A DNA stretch of 64,000 bases from an uncultured Porphyromonadaceae bacterium (GCA_902495075.1 CABUVO010000024.1:1-64000), one strand, 5' to 3'. Shown: positions 18,362 through 28,085, counted from the stretch's first letter. Program-made: numbers and translations. The notes: a model not told the origin generated them from the letters alone.

Positions 18362-18428
18362 AATAAACTTTTTGGAATCTTTAAGTCTTATACAAAATAA
18401 GACTTAAAGATTCCAAAATTAGTTTATT
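18362..18428 (+). promoter_or_regulatory. very long hairpin directly before an esterase start codon
   Basis: Arms of 30 nt (18362-18391) and 32 nt (18397-18428) pair completely except for a two-base bulge, around the loop ACAAA. The inner 22 pairs are perfect. The right arm ends on the base before the ATG at 18429, so the whole ribosome-binding region is inside the stem. No T-run follows, so it is not a standard terminator. Confidence 0.75.
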
Positions 18429-19454
18429 ATGAAATTAAATAGAATTACTGTAAGCTCTTTTCTATCTTTGGCGTTACTTTGCGCCATACCGGTTATGGCA
18501 TCTTGTTCCGGAAACTCAAAAGCCCGTACGGAGTCGGATACGGCCTCTGAAAGTCAGGGTCGTAAGGGTGATAGAGTCGGTGGTCCTCAACTTGGAAAAC
18601 CGGGCGGAGGACCCGTCATCGACAAAAGCAATGACTCCACTCTTCAAGCGATGATCAAGGATGTTTTGCCGGAGTTCAAGCAATCCGAATTTACCGATGC
18701 TGAAACAGGCAAGACAATGAAATACAATCTCTTTTCTCCGAAGAATATGGAGAAAGGTAAAAAATATCCACTTGTTCTTTTCATTGCAGATGCGAGCACT
18801 CCGGGAGACAACGTTACACGTCCTCTTACTCAGGGTTATGGAGGTCTCGTCTGGGCTACTGACAACTGGCAGAAAGATCATCCATGTTATGTGCTCGTTC
18901 CTCAGTTCTCAGGAGTTGCTGTTAATGATGCCTATGAACACACAGATGAGGTGGATATTGTGATACGCATGCTTCTGAAAATTGCATCTGAAAATAATAT
19001 CGACAATCGTCGGCTCTACACCACCGGACAATCAATGGGAGGTATGATTTCAATGTATTATAATGTAGCATATCCTGATCTCTTTGCTGCTTCAATATTT
19101 GTTGACAGTCATTGGGATACTGCCACCTTCCCCGAACTTGCAAAACATAAATTTGTATATTTCATAGCCGGAGACAAAGGGAAAGCTTTTACAGACATCA
19201 AGCCTCTCGAGACTGCAGCGGAAAAAGATGATGTGAAATATGCATTTGCAGAATGGAATGCAAAACTTCCAGAAAAAGAGCAAAACAAACTGGCATCAGA
19301 CCTCTTTGCAAAGGGCGCGCCGGTCAACATGATACAATTTTCACCCGGATCAGTACTTCCGGCAGATGGCAAAGGAAGTGAACATATGTATTCATTTGAT
19401 TATGCATATAAGATTCAATCAGTAAAGGAGTGGTTGTTTAAGCAAACAAAATAA
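18429..19454 (+). CDS. esterase lipoprotein (PHB-depolymerase/feruloyl-esterase-like)
   Basis: The protein has 341 residues. The signal peptide ends in a lipobox with Cys26 (VMASC), followed by a Gly/Pro-rich linker to about 65. The hydrolase domain starts near 95 (YNLFSPKNMEKGKKYPLVLF) and has the nucleophile elbow TTGQSMGGMIS with Ser202. The late GSEHMYSFDYAY supplies a likely His. The lipid anchor suggests action at the cell surface or in the periplasm. The substrate is unknown. The signal peptide fixes the start at 18429, directly after the hairpin. No -7 box was found in the 150 bp upstream, so it may depend on read-through from the TSCPD promoter. Confidence 0.83.
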   Translation: MKLNRITVSSFLSLALLCAIPVMASCSGNSKARTESDTASESQGRKGDRVGGPQLGKPGGGPVIDKSNDSTLQAMIKDVLPEFKQSEFTDAETGKTMKYNLFSPKNMEKGKKYPLVLFIADASTPGDNVTRPLTQGYGGLVWATDNWQKDHPCYVLVPQFSGVAVNDAYEHTDEVDIVIRMLLKIASENNIDNRRLYTTGQSMGGMISMYYNVAYPDLFAASIFVDSHWDTATFPELAKHKFVYFIAGDKGKAFTDIKPLETAAEKDDVKYAFAEWNAKLPEKEQNKLASDLFAKGAPVNMIQFSPGSVLPADGKGSEHMYSFDYAYKIQSVKEWLFKQTK

Positions 19455-19513
19455 AAACAGAGTTCATATAGAGTTAATTGGTGAAAAAAAGATTGAAATG
19501 AATAATCTTTGGG

Positions 19514-19542
19514 GCAAGACTGCGAGAGCAGTCTTGCTTTTT
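19514..19542 (+). terminator. intrinsic terminator of the esterase gene
   Basis: A perfect 10-bp stem, GCAAGACTGC with its complement, closes a GAGA tetraloop and is followed by TTTTT. Confidence 0.85.
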
Positions 19543-19570
19543 ATATAACAAGGGGAATCTTTATATAACA

Positions 19571-19600
19571 AGGGGAGTCAGCATCTCTGCCGACTCCCCT
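19571..19600 (-). terminator. probable terminator of the xus operon
   Basis: On the minus strand a 13-bp stem with one G-U pair closes a GAGA loop, then reads TTGTTATAT. The T-run is weak. Just beside it, the sequence TATATAACAAGGGGA occurs twice in tandem (19543-19575). Confidence 0.55.
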
Positions 19601-19627
19601 CAACAAAAATTACGACTACTTTAAAAT

Positions 19628-20872
19628 TCAATTCTTCTTTTTACAAAGATGTTTAATCCAGATATAGTATCCGGTAAGCGGCAGACTTGCACCAAGCAAA
19701 GCTCCAAGGAGCCACAGTATGCGTGTCACAAGTCCTCCAAGACTTCCGGTATGAATTGAGTATATCCATCCCCTAAGCTTATCGGCTCCGGTTGAATCGG
19801 AATATTTCGTGACGAGGGTAACCTCTCCGCTGCGACGGTTGAATTCATAACGATCCGAGGCTCTGCCATTGCCAAAATCACTTAAGGTAACTGAGGCTGT
19901 CTCTTTACCCACCGTTATCTGAGGAGCATCAGGATTCTGAACTTTTAACTGATCGTATACCTGTTGCCAGCGCCCAAATTCAGAGCGGCGATGACCTCCG
20001 AATCCTTCGCCATGTCCGCGATGTCCTTCTCCATGAAAACCTTCTCCATGAAAACCTTCTCCACGAAAACCTTCTCCACGACCATGACGACCCTCGCCGT
20101 GGAAGCCATTACCACGATGACCTTCACCTCCGGATCTATCATCACTCTTTATTTGCTCTGTCTGCCCGAAATTCCTCGGAGTATGCTCAACTCCGCAAAC
20201 GGCATAGAATGCGGTGCGATACCAATTGAACGACCATGTAAGTCCGGTCAAAGCCATGGCAAGTACGAAAATCAAAGCGTACATACCACCGGCAACATGA
20301 AGTCCTTTCCAAAAGCCTTTCCAACCCTTGGCAAAGGAAATTGAGAGACTTCTGCGCAGATTGTTCTTTGCTCTCGGAAACCATATCACAATTCCCGTTA
20401 TCAATACAATTACAAAGATAAGCGTAGAAATTCCGACAAGGAGCTTTCCAACTTTTACCCCGTCGCCATGAGGATTAGCACTGTCAAGAAGCCACCTGTG
20501 CAATTTAAACATTGTTGAGAAGAATCCCAGACGCTCGTATTTACCTGAAATCTGACCCGAATACTGATCCACAAACAATGATGCTCTTCGGGGTTTTGAC
20601 AGATTCACCTGGTATGTCCGATCCTTATCTGAAAATACTGTTACCCCCGTAATAGAAACACTATCCGGAAGGGTTGCCTTCACCGACTCCATCAATTCTC
20701 CCATGGGGAGAGGAGCATTCTTTACTTCGGCAACATAGTACACATCATGTCTTATCGCCCTCGTTATTTCCTGTTCGAATATAAGCATCGCACCGGAAAA
20801 ACAGATAAGTGTGATTATAATCCCAAATGGAACAGACAGCCACAGGTGCAGTTTTCTGAAAATCTTTATCAT
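19628..20872 (-). CDS. xusC: PepSY-domain inner-membrane protein, XusC-like
   Basis: The protein has 414 residues with the PepSY_TM layout. There is an N-terminal helix (about 12-32), a periplasmic PepSY-like segment, a helix at about 145-167 (LLVGISTLIFVIVLITGIVIWFP is its core region), further helices, and a last helix before the basic C-terminus IKHLCKKKN. It is the third gene after DUF4374 and TonB-receptor genes, the order of Bacteroides xusABC, where XusC is proposed to handle iron or siderophore at the inner membrane. An insert at about 246-296 is very rich in Gly, His, Glu and Arg (repeats of GEGFH) and is encoded by 15-bp tandem repeats. This could bind metal. The function is by analogy. 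Confidence 0.85.
   Translation of the reverse strand: MIKIFRKLHLWLSVPFGIIITLICFSGAMLIFEQEITRAIRHDVYYVAEVKNAPLPMGELMESVKATLPDSVSITGVTVFSDKDRTYQVNLSKPRRASLFVDQYSGQISGKYERLGFFSTMFKLHRWLLDSANPHGDGVKVGKLLVGISTLIFVIVLITGIVIWFPRAKNNLRRSLSISFAKGWKGFWKGLHVAGGMYALIFVLAMALTGLTWSFNWYRTAFYAVCGVEHTPRNFGQTEQIKSDDRSGGEGHRGNGFHGEGRHGRGEGFRGEGFHGEGFHGEGHRGHGEGFGGHRRSEFGRWQQVYDQLKVQNPDAPQITVGKETASVTLSDFGNGRASDRYEFNRRSGEVTLVTKYSDSTGADKLRGWIYSIHTGSLGGLVTRILWLLGALLGASLPLTGYYIWIKHLCKKKN
20025..20084 (-). repeat. 15-bp tandem repeat inside the PepSY gene
   Basis: Four units of CCTTCTCCAYGAAAA (plus-strand reading) occur in a row, the last one diverged. Each encodes one G-E-G/K-F-H/R type pentapeptide. The unit is a multiple of three, so slippage would change the loop length without breaking the frame. 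Confidence 0.8.
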
Positions 20873-20881
20873 ATCCTTTGC

Positions 20882-22282
20882 TTATTTTACAGGTTTCATG
20901 AATCCGAATCCGGTGATATCCGTGGCAGCTATGGTCACGCCTTTGGATGCCTTGGCTGAGGCGGTCTCAATTGCATAGATGGCAGGTTGCTCATTCTCGA
21001 CATTGATTGGAATATAGACCTTACCATTTTGAGTATACACAGTCTTGCCAATTGAAGTAACATTTTCGGGAAGTCCTGTCACATATGTCAGTTTTTTATT
21101 CTGGGCATCAAAGATTGCAAGCTCAGTAGCAGCAGCATTTTTTTCTGTGAGTGCGCGATCATACATGATCATAAGAAAATAATTACCACCTGCGGGCCAG
21201 CAGCGCATGAATGATCTATTTCCACCGGGAGTAAGAGCCTCAATATTGCAATAATAATCATCAAAATCGGTTGTTCCGGCAGGAATGCGACAAACACCGG
21301 CAGGAAGTTTTGTCTGCTGCAATTCATCGGTCATTGTCTTTGCATAACTTGATGAGAATACATATATATCACCATTCTCTGCAGCCCAAACCGTCTGATA
21401 ATACTGAGAGCGAAAACGTCCGCAGGGAGAACTTATTTTATCCGTGTGGGCAATCTTGGGATCCGTAAGGCTTTTATTGTCATAGATCGCAACCCAACAT
21501 TCGTCGGGATACTGTGTGCCGACAAGTTCACCAGCCTTATATGCGCCGGCACCGGTTCCTCCGGATTCAGTATGAACAAGATGCTGATATCCAGGGCGAA
21601 CCCAGTTGCCATCATTAGCAGCAACTCCATACTGGCTTAGACCCATAGGAACAGCTCCACAATATATCTTTGATCCGCTCTGCTCCAAACCTGCAAGGGT
21701 GACATATTCTCCATTGCCAAGGAAATTCTCCATTGAATATAATCCGGACTCCGTATCATTCGTCTCCATTCCCTGGTTTTCAACATCAAGATAAGTCACA
21801 AGAAGAGTCATCGGACGATATCCGTTGGCATCCTTGAATTTTTCCGGACCCTCACCTGTCGACATCGTGATGATATCCTCATTATACGTGCCATAAGAGG
21901 AGAAACGGCTTATGCGAAACTCCTTGCTGCGAGCCTGCATCTCTCCGTTTTCGCCAAGTATATAGCTCTTTGTAGTTCCTGCATTACCCTGATTGTAGGT
22001 AAGACCATATAGATAATTCTTATAGAATACCCACTGCGTCGCACCGTCATTGGTCAGCCCGTTTCCGACAGTTGTAAGAGTTCCGCCATCAAGTTCATCA
22101 CCTGTAAGAAGCACATAAGAGGAGCCGGCAGTGCCCTGCACTGTTGTTGCAAAAACAAATTTACCGTTTCCAGCACTCCCTTCTCCATTAGAAGGAGCAT
22201 CGTTGTTATCACACGATGCAAGAGTCATCATAGGAACCATTGCCACAGCAAGGATTCCATTCAAGTACATTCCTTTTTTCAT
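20882..22282 (-). CDS. xusB: DUF4374 surface lipoprotein, XusB-like siderophore binder
   Basis: The protein has 466 residues, with a signal peptide and lipobox LASC (Cys at about 24). The rest has the repeating beta pattern of DUF4374 (for example TTVGNGLTNDGATQWVFYKN, VYTQNGKVYIPINV), predicted to fold as a beta-propeller. In Bacteroides thetaiotaomicron the DUF4374 protein XusB is a surface lipoprotein that binds ferric enterobactin and hands it to XusA. The position between the TonB receptor (28 bp upstream) and the PepSY gene (9 bp downstream) matches that operon. Ligand preference here is unknown. Confidence 0.88.
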   Translation of the reverse strand: MKKGMYLNGILAVAMVPMMTLASCDNNDAPSNGEGSAGNGKFVFATTVQGTAGSSYVLLTGDELDGGTLTTVGNGLTNDGATQWVFYKNYLYGLTYNQGNAGTTKSYILGENGEMQARSKEFRISRFSSYGTYNEDIITMSTGEGPEKFKDANGYRPMTLLVTYLDVENQGMETNDTESGLYSMENFLGNGEYVTLAGLEQSGSKIYCGAVPMGLSQYGVAANDGNWVRPGYQHLVHTESGGTGAGAYKAGELVGTQYPDECWVAIYDNKSLTDPKIAHTDKISSPCGRFRSQYYQTVWAAENGDIYVFSSSYAKTMTDELQQTKLPAGVCRIPAGTTDFDDYYCNIEALTPGGNRSFMRCWPAGGNYFLMIMYDRALTEKNAAATELAIFDAQNKKLTYVTGLPENVTSIGKTVYTQNGKVYIPINVENEQPAIYAIETASAKASKGVTIAATDITGFGFMKPVK

Positions 22283-22310
22283 GTAGTATTTATGTATTGT
22301 ATATAGTTTC

Positions 22311-24692
22311 TTAATTTCCGAAATATATTCTCACTTTGCCGTAAAACCCGCGTCCCGCCTTCTGCAAGCTGAAATTGTCGTAAAGTTTGGCATTCGTCAG
22401 GTTCCTGCATTCGAATGAGAAATTATATCTCCCTTTCGCGATTCCATATGAAATCGTAACATTATGTGCCAGCTGGTTAGGCACCATATATTCATTGTTG
22501 TTTGAGCCGATATTGGCTGAATAGTAACAAAAGCTATGAGTGTACTGATTATCATATGTAACAGTCAGTACATTCCCCTTACGACCCAATCCATGCCAAT
22601 AAAAATTGAAATCAGAATCGGCAAACATCCATGGCAAGTTAGGCATACGTTCGCGGTATGTCAGATTGGGTGCGGTGCTTCCCTGCGCGGTGCGCACATT
22701 GTCACGAACGTTCATCAACGAGAAATTTCCGCCCAAACTGAACCAATGTGAAAACCCATAACGTGCGGAGACATTGAATCCTTTAGTGTCAACCTTACCA
22801 TAGTTCACATAAGTCGCCGCCGATTTTCCACCACTCAACGCAAGAATATTACGCTGTATATAATCTTTTGTATCACGATAAATAAATCCCGCCTCAACAT
22901 AAATCTGATTAACTCCAAATGAATTGTTATAACTGAGATTCAGATTCACGTTGTGGCTTGCTTCCGGTCTGAGCGATATATCTCCCATTTCAAGGTCTTC
23001 ATCACCAAACATCTCTTCGATTGTTGGCAAACGGTATGCCTTCTCATATGACGCCTTGAACTGAAAACCGAGCGGCATAAACCATGTTCCGGCGGCTCCA
23101 TACCCGAAATAATCGATTGATCGGGAAGTGAGCGTATAGGTATCCTGTGCTGAAGATGTCGCCATCGGACCGGAAACATACTGGTGATATTGCTTACCGA
23201 ATACCGAAAAATTTAATTTTGAATTAGGTGTATACCGATATGAAACACCTAATATGTTTTTGCTCGTCACCTTATGAAACTCGTCGATGGCATGAGGTGT
23301 GACGGAATAATCTTCATTCGTTCTTCTAAAAGAATTAAACACATCATTGACAGTGAACACATGCTTATCTCCCAAACGATAATTTGCAGTTGCCACAGCC
23401 GACCAATTATGGTTTATGGCATTTGCATATTGATATGACTGTTCACCGGGAGCATTCAGTTTTGAAGTCTCCCCTCTCCAGTTATATTTCATGGATGCTG
23501 TATCGACATTCATGGTGTTGCTTCGGTTATAATTTGCACTCAGCGACAAATCAAGACCATGTGTAAAAAGATTCCTTTTCCCATATTCTATAGAGGGCAT
23601 CAACGTGTGTCCATGTCGATGTTTCTGTCCGTAGACTATCTCCTGACGCACCCCGGTCTGTATCTCTTTATACATATGAGAATAGTGAAACCCGAAAAGA
23701 AGACGATCAGCCCAAGATTTGTTTACAAATCCGAGTTTAGCTATTACCGCTTCATTATGATACGTGTCATTGAAACGTTTCACATGTTCCGGACGACTGC
23801 GATCAATAGCTCCGGTTTTGAAATCTTCAACCGGAGAATCAACATAATAATTATTATCCGAATAATTCTGGAAAGCATTAACCTCATACTTGAAGCCATT
23901 TGCCAAAGTCTGTCCGAAATTCACATATGATTTATGGGTATTGAACGAGCCATAAGAATATGAGGCATCAAGAAACCAACGCCGTTTACGACGAGGAGTG
24001 ACAATATTTATCACTCCACCTATTGCATCAGCTCCGAAACCAACCGGCACAACTCCACGGTAGACCTCTATTCTGTCAGCGAAATTCACCGGAATGTTGT
24101 TTAATCCGAAAGAGCTGCCCACTCCCTCCTGGGGGACACCGTCAATGAACACCTTGACATGCTTGCCACTGAATCCATCCATCGAAACAGACATATCAGA
24201 TCCGACTCCACCACTCTCACGTATTTTCATACCGGGAGCTTTAGATAACGCCTCACTTAGAGTTTTGGAGGTATTCATCAGTTCCTGAGTGTTTACGGCA
24301 GTGGCATTGAACGCGGAGTTCTTAACCTTGCTCAACTGGTTTCCGACAACAATAACATCGGCGAGCTGCCCCGCCGATTTCAGTTTTATATTTATTTTAG
24401 ATCTATCATTTGCCTTGACTGTGACTTTAATTTCCGCTTTCTCATATCCCACAGAAGAACAAACGAGAGTATATTGTCCTGCAGGCACTGAAAGATGATA
24501 AAGCCCTTTGTCGTTGGTGTAACATGCAAACTTTGTACCTTTGAGATATACATTAGCATAATCAATTGGCTCTCCATCTACCGACAAGACTTTTCCGGAG
24601 ATCATTCCGGTTGCATCCGCGGCAAACAAACTGACAGAAAACCATAAGCATAAGAATAGAAATAATAGCAGTTTGCTTTTAAAAAAAGACAT
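22311..24692 (-). CDS. xusA: TonB-dependent receptor, XusA-like
   Basis: The protein has 793 residues. It has a signal peptide ending at SLFA, a carboxypeptidase-regulatory-like domain (about 30-112), and a plug domain with LSEALSKAPGMKIRESGGVG, VKVFIDGVPQEGVGSSFG and RIEVYRGVVPVGFGADAIGG. A 22-strand-type barrel follows, ending in the aromatic KVRIYFGN. This is the FepA/BtuB-like plug-barrel form, suited to siderophore import with energy from TonB. It leads the three-gene operon with the DUF4374 and PepSY genes. The -7 box at 24728 gives a leader of about 30 nt. No Fur-like box was recognised. Confidence 0.9.
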   Translation of the reverse strand: MSFFKSKLLLFLFLCLWFSVSLFAADATGMISGKVLSVDGEPIDYANVYLKGTKFACYTNDKGLYHLSVPAGQYTLVCSSVGYEKAEIKVTVKANDRSKINIKLKSAGQLADVIVVGNQLSKVKNSAFNATAVNTQELMNTSKTLSEALSKAPGMKIRESGGVGSDMSVSMDGFSGKHVKVFIDGVPQEGVGSSFGLNNIPVNFADRIEVYRGVVPVGFGADAIGGVINIVTPRRKRRWFLDASYSYGSFNTHKSYVNFGQTLANGFKYEVNAFQNYSDNNYYVDSPVEDFKTGAIDRSRPEHVKRFNDTYHNEAVIAKLGFVNKSWADRLLFGFHYSHMYKEIQTGVRQEIVYGQKHRHGHTLMPSIEYGKRNLFTHGLDLSLSANYNRSNTMNVDTASMKYNWRGETSKLNAPGEQSYQYANAINHNWSAVATANYRLGDKHVFTVNDVFNSFRRTNEDYSVTPHAIDEFHKVTSKNILGVSYRYTPNSKLNFSVFGKQYHQYVSGPMATSSAQDTYTLTSRSIDYFGYGAAGTWFMPLGFQFKASYEKAYRLPTIEEMFGDEDLEMGDISLRPEASHNVNLNLSYNNSFGVNQIYVEAGFIYRDTKDYIQRNILALSGGKSAATYVNYGKVDTKGFNVSARYGFSHWFSLGGNFSLMNVRDNVRTAQGSTAPNLTYRERMPNLPWMFADSDFNFYWHGLGRKGNVLTVTYDNQYTHSFCYYSANIGSNNNEYMVPNQLAHNVTISYGIAKGRYNFSFECRNLTNAKLYDNFSLQKAGRGFYGKVRIYFGN

Positions 24693-24727
24693 ATATACAG
24701 AGTTTAAACAAATTCATCATCTAATTA

Positions 24728-24735
24728 CAAAATTA
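24728..24735 (-). promoter_or_regulatory. promoter of the xus-like operon
   Basis: TAATTTTG on the minus strand lies 35 bp before the receptor start codon. No TTTG is seen at ideal spacing upstream, which would fit a promoter that needs an activator. Confidence 0.5.
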
Positions 24736-24839
24736 CATACTTTAAGAGGCTTGTGAAATACCTACAATTAAGTATTGATTTCATATCGCCCTAACTATAA
24801 ACACATTGCAAATATCTCTAATTCAAATTAAATGGTAAA

Positions 24840-24880
24840 ACACCTGTAGCTGGTGGTTAATGACAATCAGCTACAGGTGT
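24840..24880 (-). terminator. intrinsic terminator of the RND permease gene
   Basis: A perfect 13-bp stem (24840-24852 with 24868-24880) is followed on the minus strand by TTTT. It lies 28 bp after the stop codon of the pump gene. Confidence 0.8.
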
Positions 24881-24907
24881 CTTGCAGTATAAAATCTTTC
24901 TCCGTAG

Positions 24908-27900
24908 TTATTTTTTTCTACGTTTTGGCATTATTTTTTCATGCAAATACTGAAAAATAACGAATAAAACCGGCACAATGAACAAGAGCGCCAACGTACC
25001 AAACAACAATCCTCCGACAGTGCCCACGCCGACTGAGATGTTACCGTTCGCGCCAACACCGGTTGCGAACATAAGTGGCAACATACCAAAAACCATAGTT
25101 GCAGACGTCATTATGATTGGTCTGAAACGTGCTTTTGCGGCAGAAACGGCTGACGCAACAAGAGTCATCCCCTCCTTGCGACGGGCACTGGCATATTCCG
25201 TAAGAAGAATAGCTGTTTTGGCAAGGAGACCGATAAGCATTATAAGACCAATCTGCATGTATATGTTGTTTTCGAGACCCCACCATCGGGCAAATAGGAA
25301 ACATCCCGCAAGACCAAACGGAACAGCGGCTATAACTGCCAAAGGAACTGTAAGGCTTTCATAGAGAGCGCAAAGAATCAAATATATAAAAGCAAGACAG
25401 ATACTGAACACTAAAACAGTAGTATTGCCGGAAGATGATTCTTCGCGCGACATTCCACCGAATTCATAACCGAATCCGGAGGGAAGATATTTCGATGCAA
25501 CCTCTTTTATGGCAGCAATTGCTTCTCCTGAACTATACCCCTCTCCTTGCTCACCAAATACGGAGATGGAGGGGAACAGATTAAAACGAGAAAGACTCTC
25601 GGAGCCATACACTCGCGTTAGCGTAATGAAATTATCTATCGGAGCCATATCGCCCGTTGAGGTGCGCACATAAATGTGTTTTAATGCTTCGGTGTCAAGC
25701 CGCGCATCAGGTGAGGCCTGAACCATTACGCGGTAAAGTTTGGTGAATCTATTCAGATTTGAAGAATAGCTTCCTCCTACATATCCCGCCAATGTCGAAA
25801 GCACATCGGAAGGAGAAACATTGCTCCTCAGACATTTCACAGCATCAACCTCAACCATATATTGCGGATACTTCGTATCGAAAGTAGTATAAGCACGTGA
25901 TATCTCCGGCCTGTTGTTGAGAGAATCAATAAAAGTTTTTGTCACAGACAACAGTTCGTCGACAGTTGTGCCGGATCTGTCTTGCACATACAATTCGAAC
26001 CCGCTGCCAGTGCCATAACCGGAAATCATTGGAGATTGAGATGCCCTGATCTGGGCTGAAGGAATTGAAGCGGTTCTTCGATATATTTCCTTAATCACGG
26101 CATTAATATCCTGTCCTGATCCCGTGCGTTCACTCCAGTCTTTCAGACGGATATTGAAGGAACCGGCAGAAGAAGACTGGTCATGACGTGCATTCTTTCC
26201 AGACACCCTGGAATAGATGCTGATTTCTGGAATGTCTTTTATGGCTTTTTCAACCTCGTCCATAATCTTGTCGGTTTCCGCAAGACTCGAACCCGGTGCA
26301 ACCTGTACATTAAGACTTATGGTCCCCATATCCTCCTGAGGCACAAGTCCTGTTTTGGTAGTAGACATGAGCCACCACAATCCGCCAACTGCCAATACAA
26401 ACAACATCAGCACAATCCAGCGATTCTTAAAAAGAAAAAGAATACCGCTTCTGTATTGACCTACAACAGTATTCAATGACTTGTCGAATGCATAGTGGAA
26501 ACGCTTGACAAAACCATTCTTACCATTCATCGACTTCGGACGCATAAGCAATGCACTTAAAGCCGGACACAACGTCATGGCGTTTAGGAGAGAAATACCT
26601 ACTGCGACAGCCATTGTAAGTCCAAACTGTTTATAGAAAGTTCCGGAGGTACCACCCATGAAACAAACCGGTATGAACACAGCCATGAATACAATCGTAG
26701 TAGTTATAAGAGCCGCCGACAAACCACCCATAGCAGAAACAGTGGCATTATAAGGATCCTTCTCACCCTCATCGAATTTAGCCTGAACAGCTTCAACCAC
26801 TACCACTGAATCATCAACCACAGTTCCTATGACAAGCACAATGGCAAAAAGAGTAAGCATGTTAAGCGTGAATCCGACAGCATATATGAACGCAAACGTG
26901 CCGACCAGCGATACAATAATAGAAAGGGCTGGGATAAGGGTTGCCCTCGCATCGTGAAGAAACAGATACACGATAAAAACGACGAGAATCAAAGCAATTA
27001 CCAATGTCTCTATTACCTTGTTAATGGAAGCGTCAAGAAAATCTTTCGTGCTTGAGATATCCGTGAGCACCATACCCTTTGGCAGTCTATCCCTGATCTC
27101 ATCAAGTGTTTTGTCAATTTCAATGATGACCTCATTGGCATTCGAACCTGCAGTCTGTGCGATCATCGCATTGGCACCCGGGTGTCCGCTTGTCTGACTC
27201 AGCATCGCATAGTTTACAGCACCCAGCTCCACGGTTGCGATATCTTTGAGACGCAAAACATTCCCATCAGGGAGAGCCTTTACAACCAGATTCTCATATT
27301 CTTCCGCATTCTCATATCTTCCCCTGTACTTTAAGACATACTGGAACGTGGTTGGTGATTCCGCTCCAAGTGTGCCGGTAGGCGATTCTATGTTCTGATC
27401 GGCAAGCACCTTGTCAATATCCGCTGGCACCAGACCGTACTGAGACATCTTTGCTGGATCGAGCCATATACGCATCGCATAATCCGCACTGAAGATATTC
27501 ACCTCCCCCACTCCGGCTATTCGTGAAATCTGGGGCTCGATGTTTATCTTCATGTAATTCGTCAGAAAATTGGAATCGAATGTATCGTCTGGGCTATAAA
27601 GAGTAATGGATTTCAATGTGCTGTTTTGGCGTTTTCTAACAGTCACACCACTCTTTGTAACCTCTGCGGGCAGCAAACCTTGAGCAGAAGCAACCCTGTT
27701 CTGAACATTCACAACCGCCATATCGGCATCCGTTCCCTGCTTGAAATAGATTGTTATCGTAGCAGTGCCGGTATTTGTAGCCGTAGACGTCATGTACATC
27801 ATGTCTTCAACTCCATTCAACGACTCTTCCAGTGGAACAATAACACTTTTCAACACCGTCTCTGCATTTGCTCCTGTATAAGTAGCAGAAACACGTACAG

Positions 27901-28027
27901 TAGGAGGTGCAATATTCGGAAACTGCTCAATTGGAAGCTGAGCAAGACCAATTGCTCCTACAATGACTATCAGAACCGAAATGACACCAGCCAATATCGG
28001 ACGGTCAATAAAAGTCTTTACATTCAT
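24908..28027 (-). CDS. RND efflux permease (HAE-1, AcrB-like)
   Basis: The permease has 1039 residues, the full length of the AcrB/MexB family. The N-terminal helix begins FIDRPILAGVISVLIVIVG. The proton-relay Asp pair is in the fourth helix (GTVVDDSVVVVEAVQ), and two large periplasmic loops and the second helix bundle are in the usual places. It would export drugs, bile acids or other amphiphiles by proton exchange within a trimer. Unusually, no adaptor (MFP) or outer-membrane channel gene accompanies it; the only ones nearby belong to the MFS pump at 30456-34427. It is divergent from a LytTR two-component system, which may regulate it. Confidence 0.94.
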   Translation of the reverse strand: MNVKTFIDRPILAGVISVLIVIVGAIGLAQLPIEQFPNIAPPTVRVSATYTGANAETVLKSVIVPLEESLNGVEDMMYMTSTATNTGTATITIYFKQGTDADMAVVNVQNRVASAQGLLPAEVTKSGVTVRKRQNSTLKSITLYSPDDTFDSNFLTNYMKINIEPQISRIAGVGEVNIFSADYAMRIWLDPAKMSQYGLVPADIDKVLADQNIESPTGTLGAESPTTFQYVLKYRGRYENAEEYENLVVKALPDGNVLRLKDIATVELGAVNYAMLSQTSGHPGANAMIAQTAGSNANEVIIEIDKTLDEIRDRLPKGMVLTDISSTKDFLDASINKVIETLVIALILVVFIVYLFLHDARATLIPALSIIVSLVGTFAFIYAVGFTLNMLTLFAIVLVIGTVVDDSVVVVEAVQAKFDEGEKDPYNATVSAMGGLSAALITTTIVFMAVFIPVCFMGGTSGTFYKQFGLTMAVAVGISLLNAMTLCPALSALLMRPKSMNGKNGFVKRFHYAFDKSLNTVVGQYRSGILFLFKNRWIVLMLFVLAVGGLWWLMSTTKTGLVPQEDMGTISLNVQVAPGSSLAETDKIMDEVEKAIKDIPEISIYSRVSGKNARHDQSSSAGSFNIRLKDWSERTGSGQDINAVIKEIYRRTASIPSAQIRASQSPMISGYGTGSGFELYVQDRSGTTVDELLSVTKTFIDSLNNRPEISRAYTTFDTKYPQYMVEVDAVKCLRSNVSPSDVLSTLAGYVGGSYSSNLNRFTKLYRVMVQASPDARLDTEALKHIYVRTSTGDMAPIDNFITLTRVYGSESLSRFNLFPSISVFGEQGEGYSSGEAIAAIKEVASKYLPSGFGYEFGGMSREESSSGNTTVLVFSICLAFIYLILCALYESLTVPLAVIAAVPFGLAGCFLFARWWGLENNIYMQIGLIMLIGLLAKTAILLTEYASARRKEGMTLVASAVSAAKARFRPIIMTSATMVFGMLPLMFATGVGANGNISVGVGTVGGLLFGTLALLFIVPVLFVIFQYLHEKIMPKRRKK

Positions 28028-28085
28028 TTTTTCATCATTTTTGAATGCAAAATAAGTAATTAAACTTTATCGCTTCTTTTATGTC

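Noticed and set aside
20025..20084. 15-bp tandem repeat as a CRISPR array
   Set aside because: There are no spacers. The units are contiguous and encode a protein repeat inside a clear gene.
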